From a bacterium (GTDB lineage: Bacteria; CLD3; SB21), in assembly GCA_013360215.1 (NCBI GenBank), contig JABWCP010000011.1, positions 25,164-89,163 on the forward strand: DNA of 64,000 bases, read 5' to 3'. This document shows positions 25,927 through 35,661 of the stretch, piece by piece (positions within the stretch are counted from its first letter, which is position 1; each line of letters begins with the position of its first letter). The notes beneath the pieces are model-generated. The model was not told where the DNA came from, made no database searches, and saw nothing but the letters and a program-made list of their open reading frames with translations. Made by a program: the position numbers and the translations under genes.

Positions 25927-28272
25927 ATGTATAAAATGTTAGTAAAGAATTTAATTTTTTTAGCGTTGTTTGTTACCGTCGCTGTAGTCACTGGCCAAGA
26001 AACCGGTGTGATCACGGGCGTGGTCATTGACGCGAAAACCAAAGAGTATCTTGCCGGAGTGAATGTGCAGATACTGGGCACAACGCGCGGAACGGTAGCC
26101 GATATCAACGGGCAGTACCGGTTGGATAAATTGGCCGGTGGGACATACCGCCTGCAATTTTCACTGATCGGATATGCGCCGCTCATCAAGACCGATGTCA
26201 TTGTCACGGGGAACAAGCCGTTTCGGCTCAATGTTGCAATGGAAGCGGAAAGTATCGAAGGCGACGAAGTGATCGTAACGGCGGGATATTTTGAAGAGCA
26301 AAATCAAACTAAGACGAGCACGGCTAATCTATCCCGTGAAGAAATACGGCGATTTCCCGGCGGTTTTGAAGACGTCGTGCAAACAGTGGCTACACTGCCC
26401 GGTGTGGCGGTCAATGGCGGCGGTGGACGCAATGATTTACTGGTGCGCGGCGGCGGTCCGTCAGAAAATTTGTATATCGTCAACGGGTTGGAAATTCCCA
26501 ATATCAATCACTTTGGCACGCAGGGAAACAACGGCGGTTCGCTGAGTTTCATTAACCTGGATTTCGTGGATAATGTTGATTTTTCGACAGGCGGTTTTTC
26601 GGCACGGTACGGTGACAAGATGTCATCCGTCACACAACTTACATTGCGAAGCGGACGCGATGATCGTATCGGCGGTAAAGGGCTGATCTCGGCGACGCAA
26701 TTTGGCGTCAACACCGAAGGACCATTGGGAAAAAGCGGAAACTTTATCATGTCGGCCCGACGGAGTTATCTGGATTTTATTTTCAAAGCCGCCGGATTTG
26801 CTTTCGTGCCGAGGTACACGGATTTTAATGTGATCGGTCAATACGAACCATCGCCGCGTGATAAATTCACTTTTCTCGCATTGACGGCACTTGATGATGT
26901 GAGTAAAAATAATGAAAAACGGAAAGATCGTATTTTTAATTCCGGGCTTCTTGATAATGAACAATTCATACAAGTCGTCGGTGCCAGTTACCAGCACAAC
27001 CTTGAAAAAGGATTTTGGCAGGCTACAGCCAATGTCAATTTTTCAGGATATCGTTTTTCACAAAAAGATACGACGCTGCGCGAATATTATAACAGCCGTG
27101 CCAACGAAGTGGAAACGAATGCTTCCGTTCAGCGGTATTTTGTGATTAATAAATCCATGGGTATTTTGACCGGATTGAGTATGAAATCCGTCAATAATCG
27201 CAATGAAACCGTATTTGGTGATACGATCGTGGATCGCAACGGTAATCGTATACCCGCGGATTCGCTGGGCCTAGCGGGATTGGATGAAACACGTGCGTCA
27301 GCGTATAAATACGGCGGGTTTACGGAAATGGATTGGGTCGTGTCGCCGCGCCTCAATGCTAATGCAGGTTTACGCGTAGATCGGTACTCGGCTTTGGAAA
27401 AAACAACGTATGTTGCTCCGCGTTTGGCATTCAAATATAAAATATCGGACAAATCCAATCTTAAATTGAGCGGCGGAACCTATTATCAATCGCCATCGTA
27501 CGTATGGTTAGTCAATCCGGCTAATAAAAAACTCAAAGCATTGCGCAACGACATGGTCGTAGCGGGTGCGGACCGTTTATTGCGTCCGGATGTGAAGTTA
27601 TCCATTGAGACATATTACAAAAAGTACAGTCATCTGCCGACCGGAACACAACAAGGTATCAATGATTATATCGTCATTACAAGCACCGGCACCGGGTTTG
27701 GTGGGCGCGAAGATAATTTTCAATCCTTCGGATATACGACGTTGGTTTCGCGTGCAACTGGAAAAGCGTTTGGTGTCGAAATGTTACTTCAAAAGAAATT
27801 TTCTGACATACCATGTTACGGTCAAATCAGTATTACGGTGGGTAAAAGTACAGTGGTAGCGGGTAACGGTAAAACCTATCCCAATCCGTTTGATCAGCGC
27901 TTTATTTTAAATGTTTCCGGCGGTTATAAATTGAATACCAAATGGGAATTCAGCGGTAAGTTTCGCTATTTTACCGGCGCTCCGTATACACCGGTTTATC
28001 GTCCTCAGGATAATCCCGTGCAACCGGGTGTCGTTCAAAATCTTCCGGATGAGTACCTTTCCAAACGTCTGGGAGCGAGCCATCATCTGGACTTACGCGC
28101 GGATCGGTATTTTAATTATGAACATTGGCGGCTTATTATTTTTATGGACGTACAAAATGTATATAACTACAAAGTCAAAACGCCGCCGTCGTACGATTTC
28201 GCGGAGGATAAAGTGACCCGTGGTGATCGCATAGGGATACTGCCTACGATCGGTATCAGTGCTGAATTTTAA
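25927..28272 (+). CDS. TonB-dependent outer-membrane receptor
   Basis: A 781-residue outer-membrane transporter. The order is a signal peptide (to about residue 24), a CarboxypepD_reg-like beta-sandwich (about 28-105: GVVIDAKTKEYLAGVNVQI, GQYRLDKLAGGTYRL), and a plug domain (about 118-235: ATLPGVAVNGGGGRNDLLVRGGG, GGFSARYGDKMSSV). A 22-strand-type barrel follows, ending in an aromatic C-terminus (GISAEF). There is no SusD-like partner, so it is not a canonical polysaccharide-utilisation receptor. The next genes encode a peptidase and a sigma-like factor, so a peptide or metal substrate is possible but unproven. Energy would come from TonB/ExbB/ExbD encoded elsewhere. Confidence 0.92.
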   Translation: MYKMLVKNLIFLALFVTVAVVTGQETGVITGVVIDAKTKEYLAGVNVQILGTTRGTVADINGQYRLDKLAGGTYRLQFSLIGYAPLIKTDVIVTGNKPFRLNVAMEAESIEGDEVIVTAGYFEEQNQTKTSTANLSREEIRRFPGGFEDVVQTVATLPGVAVNGGGGRNDLLVRGGGPSENLYIVNGLEIPNINHFGTQGNNGGSLSFINLDFVDNVDFSTGGFSARYGDKMSSVTQLTLRSGRDDRIGGKGLISATQFGVNTEGPLGKSGNFIMSARRSYLDFIFKAAGFAFVPRYTDFNVIGQYEPSPRDKFTFLALTALDDVSKNNEKRKDRIFNSGLLDNEQFIQVVGASYQHNLEKGFWQATANVNFSGYRFSQKDTTLREYYNSRANEVETNASVQRYFVINKSMGILTGLSMKSVNNRNETVFGDTIVDRNGNRIPADSLGLAGLDETRASAYKYGGFTEMDWVVSPRLNANAGLRVDRYSALEKTTYVAPRLAFKYKISDKSNLKLSGGTYYQSPSYVWLVNPANKKLKALRNDMVVAGADRLLRPDVKLSIETYYKKYSHLPTGTQQGINDYIVITSTGTGFGGREDNFQSFGYTTLVSRATGKAFGVEMLLQKKFSDIPCYGQISITVGKSTVVAGNGKTYPNPFDQRFILNVSGGYKLNTKWEFSGKFRYFTGAPYTPVYRPQDNPVQPGVVQNLPDEYLSKRLGASHHLDLRADRYFNYEHWRLIIFMDVQNVYNYKVKTPPSYDFAEDKVTRGDRIGILPTIGISAEF

Positions 28273-28288
28273 TCTAATGGAGAAGGAT

Positions 28289-29887
28289 ATGCCGAAAATA
28301 TTGATTTGCGTAGTCGTCCTGAACCTAACCGGTTGTGGTTTTTTTATCACGCCCCGCTCTTCAGACCAGGCATCCATTCGCGAGGAAAATTTAGTGGCTC
28401 ATTTGACGTATCTTGCATCGGACGAATTAGAAGGACGGGAGGCGGGTACACGCGGAGAAAAATTAGCTGCCGGTTATATCGCCTCACAGTTAAGACAAAA
28501 CGGTGTTAAACCTTTTGCGCTCGCCCGAACGGCGGACGGCCGAGACAGTCTGTCGTATTTTCAGGAATTTTCTTCGACCAAAATTGCGATCGGCAAACAT
28601 TCATCCGTGATTTTTTATGACAGCGCAAGCGGGAATTCGTACACCATGCCTTATGCCGAAACATTTAGTAATTTTCATGAATATGTAGATAATTGTAATA
28701 CTTCTGCACCGCTCGTTTTTGCCGGGTTTGGTATCACGGCGCCGGAATACGGATACGATGATTATGCAGGTCTGGATGTACGCGGTAAAGTCGTATTAGT
28801 GCTTGATGGTGAACCGACATCGGATGATGATCAGTTTTTCGACGGGAAAATAGTAAGTTCGTATAGTAGCGCTTTATTTTATAAGAGGCATCGGGCAAAG
28901 GAATTGGGTGCGGCTGTGTTGTTTGTGTTATCATACCAAGCGCTTTTGGAAAAATGGGATGACTATGTGGATTTCTTCGGATCCAGCCGCATGATTTTTG
29001 ATCCATCGGTTTTACCAAAATCGGAGGGCGAACGGGTTCCTTTTTATTATTGCCATATGGCATTTGCCAAACGTGCATTGGCATCCGCTGAGACGAATTT
29101 TGAACAAATTCAATCTAAGGCGCAGTCGGGTGCGATGGTGCCGCGGTTTACTGTGAAAAATATACGTTGCGATGTACGTGTCGAACGCACGGTTACAGAA
29201 GTGAAAGCGATGAATATTATCGGTAAAATCGAAGGCCATGATCCGGTATTGAAAAATGAATATGTGGCTATCGGGGCACATTTCGATCATTTGGGAGTCA
29301 ATGCGTCGGCCGCCATATTTAATGGGGCGGATGATGACGGTTCCGGCACGGCCGCAGTTTTGGAAACGGTTCGTTCGGTATTTGTTTCACAACAAAATAA
29401 ACGTTCGGTATTAGTTGTATTTCACGGAGCGGAAGAAAAAGGGCTGATTGGTTCAAAGTATCTGACCGATCCGGCCACCGTCAACGCGTGGGCATGGAAA
29501 GACGTCACTGCACAAATTAATATGGATATGGTAGGAAGGGAAAGTGTAGATAGTATTTATGTGATCGGCTCGGGCCGCCTTAGTTCACAACTCAAATCAA
29601 CCAATGAATCCATTAATCGCGGAACGGGCTACTTTCATTTTGATTACACATTTGATCGCGACGATGATCCTAATCAATATTACTACCGAAGCGATCACTA
29701 TAATTATGCCAAATTAGGTATTCCCATCGTTTTTTTCTTTGACGGCATGACGTCCGATTATCACAAACCCAGCGATGATGTTGCTAAGATCAATTTCAAA
29801 AAATTATACAAAATCACCGATCATACGCGCCGGCTATTGATGAATCTGACCAATAGGCCGGAGCGACTTGTCGTGGATAAACGCTAA
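28289..29887 (+). CDS. M28-family zinc aminopeptidase lipoprotein
   Basis: A 532-residue lipoprotein (lipobox LTGC within the first 20 residues). A PA-like domain (about 130-270: APLVFAGFGITAPEYGYDDY, VRGKVVLVLDGEP) is inserted before the M28 peptidase core. The zinc-site pattern is complete: GAHFDHLG, GADDDGSGTAAVLE, FHGAEEKGL, NMDMVGR and TSDYHKPSDD. It should remove N-terminal residues from peptides in the periplasm or at the cell surface. I choose the ATG at 28289, which has GGAGAAGG directly upstream; the frame is open ten codons further, overlapping the receptor gene. It ends 3 bases before the sigma-like gene. Confidence 0.9.
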   Translation: MPKILICVVVLNLTGCGFFITPRSSDQASIREENLVAHLTYLASDELEGREAGTRGEKLAAGYIASQLRQNGVKPFALARTADGRDSLSYFQEFSSTKIAIGKHSSVIFYDSASGNSYTMPYAETFSNFHEYVDNCNTSAPLVFAGFGITAPEYGYDDYAGLDVRGKVVLVLDGEPTSDDDQFFDGKIVSSYSSALFYKRHRAKELGAAVLFVLSYQALLEKWDDYVDFFGSSRMIFDPSVLPKSEGERVPFYYCHMAFAKRALASAETNFEQIQSKAQSGAMVPRFTVKNIRCDVRVERTVTEVKAMNIIGKIEGHDPVLKNEYVAIGAHFDHLGVNASAAIFNGADDDGSGTAAVLETVRSVFVSQQNKRSVLVVFHGAEEKGLIGSKYLTDPATVNAWAWKDVTAQINMDMVGRESVDSIYVIGSGRLSSQLKSTNESINRGTGYFHFDYTFDRDDDPNQYYYRSDHYNYAKLGIPIVFFFDGMTSDYHKPSDDVAKINFKKLYKITDHTRRLLMNLTNRPERLVVDKR

Positions 29888-29890
29888 ACG

Positions 29891-30484
29891 ATGTTTCTCC
29901 GTCGTAAGGAAATAAATATAGACGAATTTCTGCGCCCCGGATCGCGCGGGCACGGCTATGTTGTTAATTTTCATCGTAAATACTTCGATGTGTTCCGCGG
30001 TACAGATTTGGAAAATCAGGACGCATTCATCAATGAGGTATATATCGGGTTATCGTCTATTCGCGAAGAGAGCATTCGCGAAAAAGCCGATCATTATCTG
30101 ATGAAAGCCGTTTATTTTCGTTGCTGGCGTTTATTTGAAGATAGTAAAGTATACAAACAGTCCGAAGTACCGGCGAGCCGTGCGCAACGCGACAATGAAG
30201 ATGATGATGCCGTAACGCGTGCGCCCTCGACGACCCCGCTACCTGATTCACCTCTTTTAGCTCAAGATTTGCTTGAACATATCCATCGTTTTCGTATGAC
30301 ATTGAATTCGCGAGAGATCGTGATACTCAATGGGCTGATTGATGAACTGACTGTTGCTGAAATTGCTCGAAAAGCCGGAATCACAATAAATTATGCAGGC
30401 GTACTGATACACAGAGTACGTGAAGCGTTACATGTTTATTTAGAAGTTATCGGGTATTTCAAAAAAAATAAAAAAAAGTTGTAA
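29891..30484 (+). CDS. ECF-like sigma factor with divergent region 2
   Basis: A 197-residue protein. The C-terminal part (about 140-190) is a sigma region 4: NSREIVILNGLIDELTVAEIARKAG, then a recognition helix and LIHRVREAL. The N-terminal part has weak region 2 likeness (LENQDAFINEVYIGLSSI, YLMKAVYFRCWRLF). A 35-residue acidic/Pro-Ser linker joins them. ECF sigma factors direct RNA polymerase to small regulons and are usually held by a membrane anti-sigma factor. The next gene encodes a bitopic membrane protein, which would fit. It starts 3 bases after the peptidase stop. Confidence 0.75.
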   Translation: MFLRRKEINIDEFLRPGSRGHGYVVNFHRKYFDVFRGTDLENQDAFINEVYIGLSSIREESIREKADHYLMKAVYFRCWRLFEDSKVYKQSEVPASRAQRDNEDDDAVTRAPSTTPLPDSPLLAQDLLEHIHRFRMTLNSREIVILNGLIDELTVAEIARKAGITINYAGVLIHRVREALHVYLEVIGYFKKNKKKL

Positions 30485-30550
30485 GTATTTTATTGCTATC
30501 CGTACTTACTGTTTGTGAGGAGTTAGTTTAGTGCAAAAAAAGGCCGTATT

Positions 30551-31600
30551 ATGACAGATGATGAGAAAAAAATAAATCTAGATTTCTTGGACCCGTTACG
30601 TCAGATTCCGTCCGTGATATGGAATGCCGAGAAGATGAGCCGTTGTATTCACGGGTACTCCGTTATGAGTAAATATGAACGGGATTGGTTTGATACGCAG
30701 ATTCGTGAAGAAGATTCCGCCCGTAATCTTTTTGAACAAGTATTTGATGATGATATTCTTTTGGATCCGTCCTATCGCACAGAATCTCCGCTCATACAAA
30801 AAATGAGCAAAGGAATCCAAATACGCTGTGCGACGGGACTGACATTGCAAATAGATCAATCCACGGCGTTGATTTCTGAAGCGGGTCCGACGTGGATCGG
30901 CCAAAGCGCATTAATTACGTCGGTAGGGTGGTCCTTACGGATTCTTGAAGTACAAACAGGGTTAAGGTTACCATGCGCATCGCTATCTGAACAATTTTTT
31001 AGCGAACTTAAAGTTTGTAGTGTTTCGCTTGCCGATAAAGAAAATTTAGTTCGCACAGATAGGCCTGTATGGTATATTTGGTCGGCCGCTGCAACGATTG
31101 TCGTGATGATCATGGCCGGTATATGGTGGCTGCAGAAGCCGACTGAAGTTTTAACGACGGATACGAAGCCTGATATTTCCAAAGATACACTCGTGGTGCC
31201 TCAACATCACCTCACGGAACAACCCCAAGTCGCATTGCCTCTGCAGCAAACACCAAAGCCGAACAAAGAAAAATTATTGGCAGCGCATTTCGAACCGAAT
31301 GCCGTTCTTGAAAATTTTATCGGACGTACATACCGCGCGGAGGTACGTATAGAAATAATCCAGCCCTCTTCTGGGGATACGCTTCGCGGGCCTTTGGTTT
31401 TTACTTGGAAAAAATCGGATCCTAATGTAAATGTTACGGTAAATATTTTAAACAATCGTAATGCTTCGGTATGGGAAGCTAATACGAAAGAAGATCAATT
31501 GTCGTATAACGGTGTATTGACACCGGGATTGTATTATTGGATTATCAAGTCCGGTGATGTGCGTCTTGATGTACGAAAATTTTATATTCCTGTTCAGTAA
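30551..31600 (+). CDS. Bitopic membrane protein, candidate anti-sigma factor
   Basis: A 349-residue protein with a soluble N-terminal region (1-172), one membrane helix (about 173-194), a Pro/Gln/Thr-rich stalk (195-260) and an Ig-like beta domain at the C-terminus (about 270-349: VRIEIIQPSSGDTL, LVFTWKKSD, LTPGLYYWIIKSG). That topology puts the first part in the cytoplasm and the last in the periplasm, as in anti-sigma factors, but I do not see a zf-HC2 or FecR signature. It follows the sigma-like gene by 66 bases. Its last seven bases overlap the end of the convergent TPR-CHAT gene. Confidence 0.65.
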   Translation: MTDDEKKINLDFLDPLRQIPSVIWNAEKMSRCIHGYSVMSKYERDWFDTQIREEDSARNLFEQVFDDDILLDPSYRTESPLIQKMSKGIQIRCATGLTLQIDQSTALISEAGPTWIGQSALITSVGWSLRILEVQTGLRLPCASLSEQFFSELKVCSVSLADKENLVRTDRPVWYIWSAAATIVVMIMAGIWWLQKPTEVLTTDTKPDISKDTLVVPQHHLTEQPQVALPLQQTPKPNKEKLLAAHFEPNAVLENFIGRTYRAEVRIEIIQPSSGDTLRGPLVFTWKKSDPNVNVTVNILNNRNASVWEANTKEDQLSYNGVLTPGLYYWIIKSGDVRLDVRKFYIPVQ

Positions 31601-34600
31601 CCGATCAAAACAAACGCGCCCCAATCGCCGGGGTAGGATGTGTGTTGTTGTGCTATCCATCGTTTTTGTGTTTTTTGCAGCGCCAGGCTCAGGTTTTTTT
31701 CAGTAAAGACATTACGATAAAACTCTGTCATAAATTCGGCCGTCAAACGGTCATCTACCGGCCAGAGTGACACAAGCACGTGTCTTGCTCCGGCGTAAAT
31801 GAAGCCCCGTGTTAATCCGATCACCCCTTCGCCTTTTTCGATTTTTCCCAGCGCCGTTTTGCAGGCACTGAGTGTTACCAAGTGGGCTTTGAGACGGAGG
31901 TTGTATATTTCTCCGGCATATAATATATCTTCTTTCACGTCAACCGAGTCGTCGGAGTAAAGAGCAATGCCTGATAATTTCGGATTCACTTCATTTATAA
32001 AACCGTGACTGGCCACGTGGATATAACCGTAATGGATCAAGGTGTCATTTAATACTTGTTTTTTTGTTGCCGCACGGTGGACTATGATTTTAGAATCCAA
32101 TTTTCTTTGGGAAAAGAGCGATTTAATTTGTTTTACCTCTTGAATACTGTAGGGTAAAGTCGGAAAACCTTCCCCCTTTTGCTGGATTTGTCGTGAAGAG
32201 GTTTTTGTTGAGTCGTAAAATTTATATGATTGAATATCGCCGCTCGTTACGCTGTCATCAAATACCGGTGCAATGCCATAGAATGAATTGGGTGCGATTG
32301 TAGAATGGGATGATAATAGCATATCTGCTGACATTAAATACTGTATCGAATAATCCTCAGATAGATAACGAGCACGCGTATTTTGTTTATCACCTTCGGT
32401 AAGCTTTGCTTTCATTAATAATGTTTCAAACGGTAAATAATATAACATGCCGTCCGGAATAATAATTAGTGGGGTTCCTATGGCTATTGATTCCAACGAA
32501 GGTTTAACCCATTGATTATAAAATGCTATTGAATACCTCTCATACGAAGAAATATCAAGATCAGTAAGTCCTTGACGTATATGTCTAATAGTGTATTCAA
32601 AGGTACTGTCTTTGCTTTGAGCAATCATGGTTTTAGTTTTATCCGTCAATCGGATAATCATAATCAAGGAATCACCGACAAAATAATCCAAAACGACACC
32701 CGGCCTGATTTTCAGATGATTTTGAATATCTGAAATATTCGGCACGGTGATATCATATTTTAACTGATAGTAAGCAGGGTTTGTTTTTTCAATCGACTGC
32801 TGCAGAGTTTCGTATCTGCTTTTTAGGTCGAAAAGTATTTTAGCTGTGTATGATTGTTCGTCTGAATTATTGAATTTACTGCTCTGTGGCGATGGTGTGT
32901 ATTTTGTTTCATAGAAAGCAATTTGAGTTTTTAACTCGCGTTCTAAGCGGAGAATCGAATCGGAAATTGTAGCAAAATTCCGAACCTGGAGTTCATGTAG
33001 AGCTTCACGTAATGTCCCGGCTTTACTGCGTTGTGACATAACAAATGCGCGATCAATCCATTTATTGTCGGAAGTAATATAATAGGCTTCAGAGATAGTT
33101 TTTAATGCCGATTCATAGATTATTTTGGCTTTGGAACCTAAAAAGATTTTGGATCCTTCAAGGCGGTAACCTTGACGGAGAATATCTATCCATGATGCCG
33201 TAAGGTTATAAACATTATAGGATTCTTCTAAGTACAACAATTTCTTTGTTCGATCGTATTGCTTTTTAAGAAGCCGTGCTTTTTGAGCGAGGATAACAAT
33301 TGTACCGGTTTCAGGGCGGATCAATTGCAGAGGAGGATTTTCACTAATTGAGGAGTCAGAAAATGCTGGTAATTGTGTTATGAGAGCATTCTGAGTGTAA
33401 CGTAATGCAACTTCTACATTGTTATTTTGCTCAGCGATTTCAGCGCGATGCATCCACATCTCAGCTATTTCAGGATTTTTTGAACCAAAGGCCTTGTTTG
33501 CCATTTCGATTGCTGCAGAAAAAAGTGAGTCAGACAGGAAAAATTCTTTTCTTTTCCCATGGATAATCGCTAGGTAAGTCATGTTTTTAGCGACTTCGCC
33601 GTGAATTTTATATTTTTTTTTATTGACTGCAAAAGCTGAATCATAATAAAATAGTGCTGAATCATTATCTCCCAGTTCGCGATAAATATTTCCAATATTA
33701 CCAAGGCTCGCGGCAGCGGCAATAGAATTTATCCCGAATATATTTTGGCGAACTTGTAATGCTCTTGACTGATAGTCCAGCGCTGAACGATAGTTTTGGC
33801 GATTGTAGTTGAGGATGGCCAAATCTACATAACTCCCAGCCACATCCGGATGATTTGTCCCAAAAGCTCGGATACGAGACGATAGCGCTTTGGCATGATA
33901 ATCTGCAGATTTTTCGACATCTCCCATAATGTCATAACAGATGCCGAGATTGTCGTATATTAAGGCGGTACGTGGATGCTCATCACCCAGTGTTTTGATG
34001 CGAATGGTCAAAGCTTTTTTATAGTACTCTTCTGCCGATGTATAATCTCCAAGCCTCCTATAGATGACACCAATGTTGATATAGCTTGAGGCTACCGAAT
34101 TGTGAAATGGGCCAGAAGTAGATATTCGTATTCGCAGCGCCTCTTTAGAGTAAAATAACGCACTATCAAATTTGGATTTGTCGGAGTATATAATACCAAT
34201 CATATTATAAATAGCGGCAACATCAAAATGGTCATAACCAAGTTTCGCAATGCGAATTTGTAAAACAGAACGATTTGCCTCTAATGATGAATCTAAATCA
34301 CCTTTACTCCACAAAGTAATAGTTATAGCACTCAAAACTTTGGCGTACGACAAGTTATCTGAGCCTAGGTTTTGTTTAATTTGCTCTAAAGCCATATAGC
34401 CTTTTGTGAGAGCTAAATCATATCTGGCCACTGTGCGGTGTGTTTCAATTATTTCTGAAGCGATGTCGGCAATACGCTCCCAACATTGATGTGATTTATA
34501 TGCCTCATAAGATTGGTTTAAGTAAATGAGAGCACTGTCATATTTCAGAACTTTCAAAAACTGTTGTGCTGTAGTGTAGTCGCGTTGAGCCTGAAGCGTA

Positions 34601-34689
34601 TCTTTAAGGGTTTGTGAAAACGAATAGTCTGTAGGACAATGTAAAAACAATATTGACCATGATAGAAATAATAATGGTAGCTTATTCAT
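31594..34689 (-). CDS. Secreted TPR-CHAT protein (caspase-like protease)
   Basis: A 1031-residue protein. A signal peptide (about 1-26, ending near YSFSQ) is followed by a long array of kinesin-light-chain-type TPRs (about 60-440), for example YINIGVIYRRLGDYTSAEEY and YDNLGICYDIMGDVEKSADY. A helical linker leads to a C-terminal CHAT domain (about 730-1031). The caspase-like dyad is present: H895 in HVASHGF and C943 in LSACKTALG, followed by GEGVIGLTRGFIYAGA. The start at 34689 has AGGGGAAC upstream and overlaps the YheT-like gene stop (ATGA). By eye it is more AT-rich than its neighbours. It is tail to tail with the sigma/membrane-protein pair. Confidence 0.9.
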   Translation of the reverse strand: MNKLPLLFLSWSILFLHCPTDYSFSQTLKDTLQAQRDYTTAQQFLKVLKYDSALIYLNQSYEAYKSHQCWERIADIASEIIETHRTVARYDLALTKGYMALEQIKQNLGSDNLSYAKVLSAITITLWSKGDLDSSLEANRSVLQIRIAKLGYDHFDVAAIYNMIGIIYSDKSKFDSALFYSKEALRIRISTSGPFHNSVASSYINIGVIYRRLGDYTSAEEYYKKALTIRIKTLGDEHPRTALIYDNLGICYDIMGDVEKSADYHAKALSSRIRAFGTNHPDVAGSYVDLAILNYNRQNYRSALDYQSRALQVRQNIFGINSIAAAASLGNIGNIYRELGDNDSALFYYDSAFAVNKKKYKIHGEVAKNMTYLAIIHGKRKEFFLSDSLFSAAIEMANKAFGSKNPEIAEMWMHRAEIAEQNNNVEVALRYTQNALITQLPAFSDSSISENPPLQLIRPETGTIVILAQKARLLKKQYDRTKKLLYLEESYNVYNLTASWIDILRQGYRLEGSKIFLGSKAKIIYESALKTISEAYYITSDNKWIDRAFVMSQRSKAGTLREALHELQVRNFATISDSILRLERELKTQIAFYETKYTPSPQSSKFNNSDEQSYTAKILFDLKSRYETLQQSIEKTNPAYYQLKYDITVPNISDIQNHLKIRPGVVLDYFVGDSLIMIIRLTDKTKTMIAQSKDSTFEYTIRHIRQGLTDLDISSYERYSIAFYNQWVKPSLESIAIGTPLIIIPDGMLYYLPFETLLMKAKLTEGDKQNTRARYLSEDYSIQYLMSADMLLSSHSTIAPNSFYGIAPVFDDSVTSGDIQSYKFYDSTKTSSRQIQQKGEGFPTLPYSIQEVKQIKSLFSQRKLDSKIIVHRAATKKQVLNDTLIHYGYIHVASHGFINEVNPKLSGIALYSDDSVDVKEDILYAGEIYNLRLKAHLVTLSACKTALGKIEKGEGVIGLTRGFIYAGARHVLVSLWPVDDRLTAEFMTEFYRNVFTEKNLSLALQKTQKRWIAQQHTSYPGDWGAFVLIGY

Positions 34690-35654
34690 GCGTTCCCCTT
34701 TACAAATGCTATAGCCCTCTCTTCCGACCAATAATAACCTTTTTTAGAAGATGCAGGAAAACCGACATGTCCTCCGTCCCGAGGCATTTCTAAAGTAATG
34801 TGAGTATGGTGTTGTATCTGTGCGATCGGAAAACACGATGGGCCTAAAAACGGATCGTTTTGTGCATTGACCAGTAATGTCGGTATCGCAATGTTATCCA
34901 AAAACGTCACGGCACTGCACCGGGACCAATAATCTTCAGCGTCGCGAAAACCATGTATCGGTGCCGTATAGCGGTCATCAAATTGGCGAAATGTTTTAAT
35001 TTCTGAAAATCCTGTGTCACTGATTTGTCCGGGAAACATCGTTGATTTCAATTTTATTTTTTCATGAAGCATGCGCAAAAAACGACGCATGTAGATGCGG
35101 CAGGCAGGAGACTCCATTGTTAATGCCGATGACTTGAGGTCCACAGGAACTGAAAATGTGACCGCTTTACGGATAGCCGGATGGACTTGATTTCCCTTGT
35201 CACCGAGATATTTGAGGGTCATGTTTCCACCCAAACTAAATCCGATCAATACAATTTCCGTATATCCTCGGCTGAGTCCATGATGTATGACGACTTCTAA
35301 GTCTTCGGTGGCTCCGCTGTGGTATGAACGCAGCAAACGATTCGATTCACCGCTGCATCCGCGATAATTCCAGGCGAGAACATTCCAACCTTCTTCATGA
35401 AATCGTTTGGCCATGCCGCGCACGTAAGTGCGCGAGGTATTCCCCTCAAGACCATGCGATAGGATTGCCAGTTTGGTTGATGTGTGCGTAGCGAGCCAAT
35501 CCAAATCCAGAAAATCATCATCCGGTGTCGTTATGCGTTCACGCGTAAATGAAACGTCATGTACTTTCCGAAATAACGTCGGAAAAATCGTTTGCACATG
35601 GCCGTTAAAAAGAAGTAATGGCGCCCGGTATGTTGATGCTTCGATTAAAGGCAT
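34686..35654 (-). CDS. YheT-like alpha/beta hydrolase
   Basis: A 322-residue hydrolase of the YheT/ABHD1-3 group. Family signatures are FNGHVQTIFPTLFR near the start, SHGLEGNTSRTYVRGMA, WNYRGCSGESNR, the nucleophile elbow LIGFSLGGNM, an Asp in NAQNDPFLGP and a His in GGHVGF. The substrate is unknown; eukaryotic relatives act on phospholipids or acyl esters. The ATG at 35652-35654 is preceded by AGAAGGA and lies 7 bases from the DPP IV stop; the further open frame would overlap that gene. Its stop overlaps the TPR-CHAT start. Confidence 0.88.
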   Translation of the reverse strand: MPLIEASTYRAPLLLFNGHVQTIFPTLFRKVHDVSFTRERITTPDDDFLDLDWLATHTSTKLAILSHGLEGNTSRTYVRGMAKRFHEEGWNVLAWNYRGCSGESNRLLRSYHSGATEDLEVVIHHGLSRGYTEIVLIGFSLGGNMTLKYLGDKGNQVHPAIRKAVTFSVPVDLKSSALTMESPACRIYMRRFLRMLHEKIKLKSTMFPGQISDTGFSEIKTFRQFDDRYTAPIHGFRDAEDYWSRCSAVTFLDNIAIPTLLVNAQNDPFLGPSCFPIAQIQHHTHITLEMPRDGGHVGFPASSKKGYYWSEERAIAFVKGNA

Positions 35655-35661
35655 AGTCCTT

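Noticed and set aside
31594-34689. TPR-CHAT as part of a type III-E CRISPR (Craspase) system
   Set aside because: There is no CRISPR array, no Cas7-11-like gene, and the protein has a signal peptide, so it acts outside the cytoplasm.
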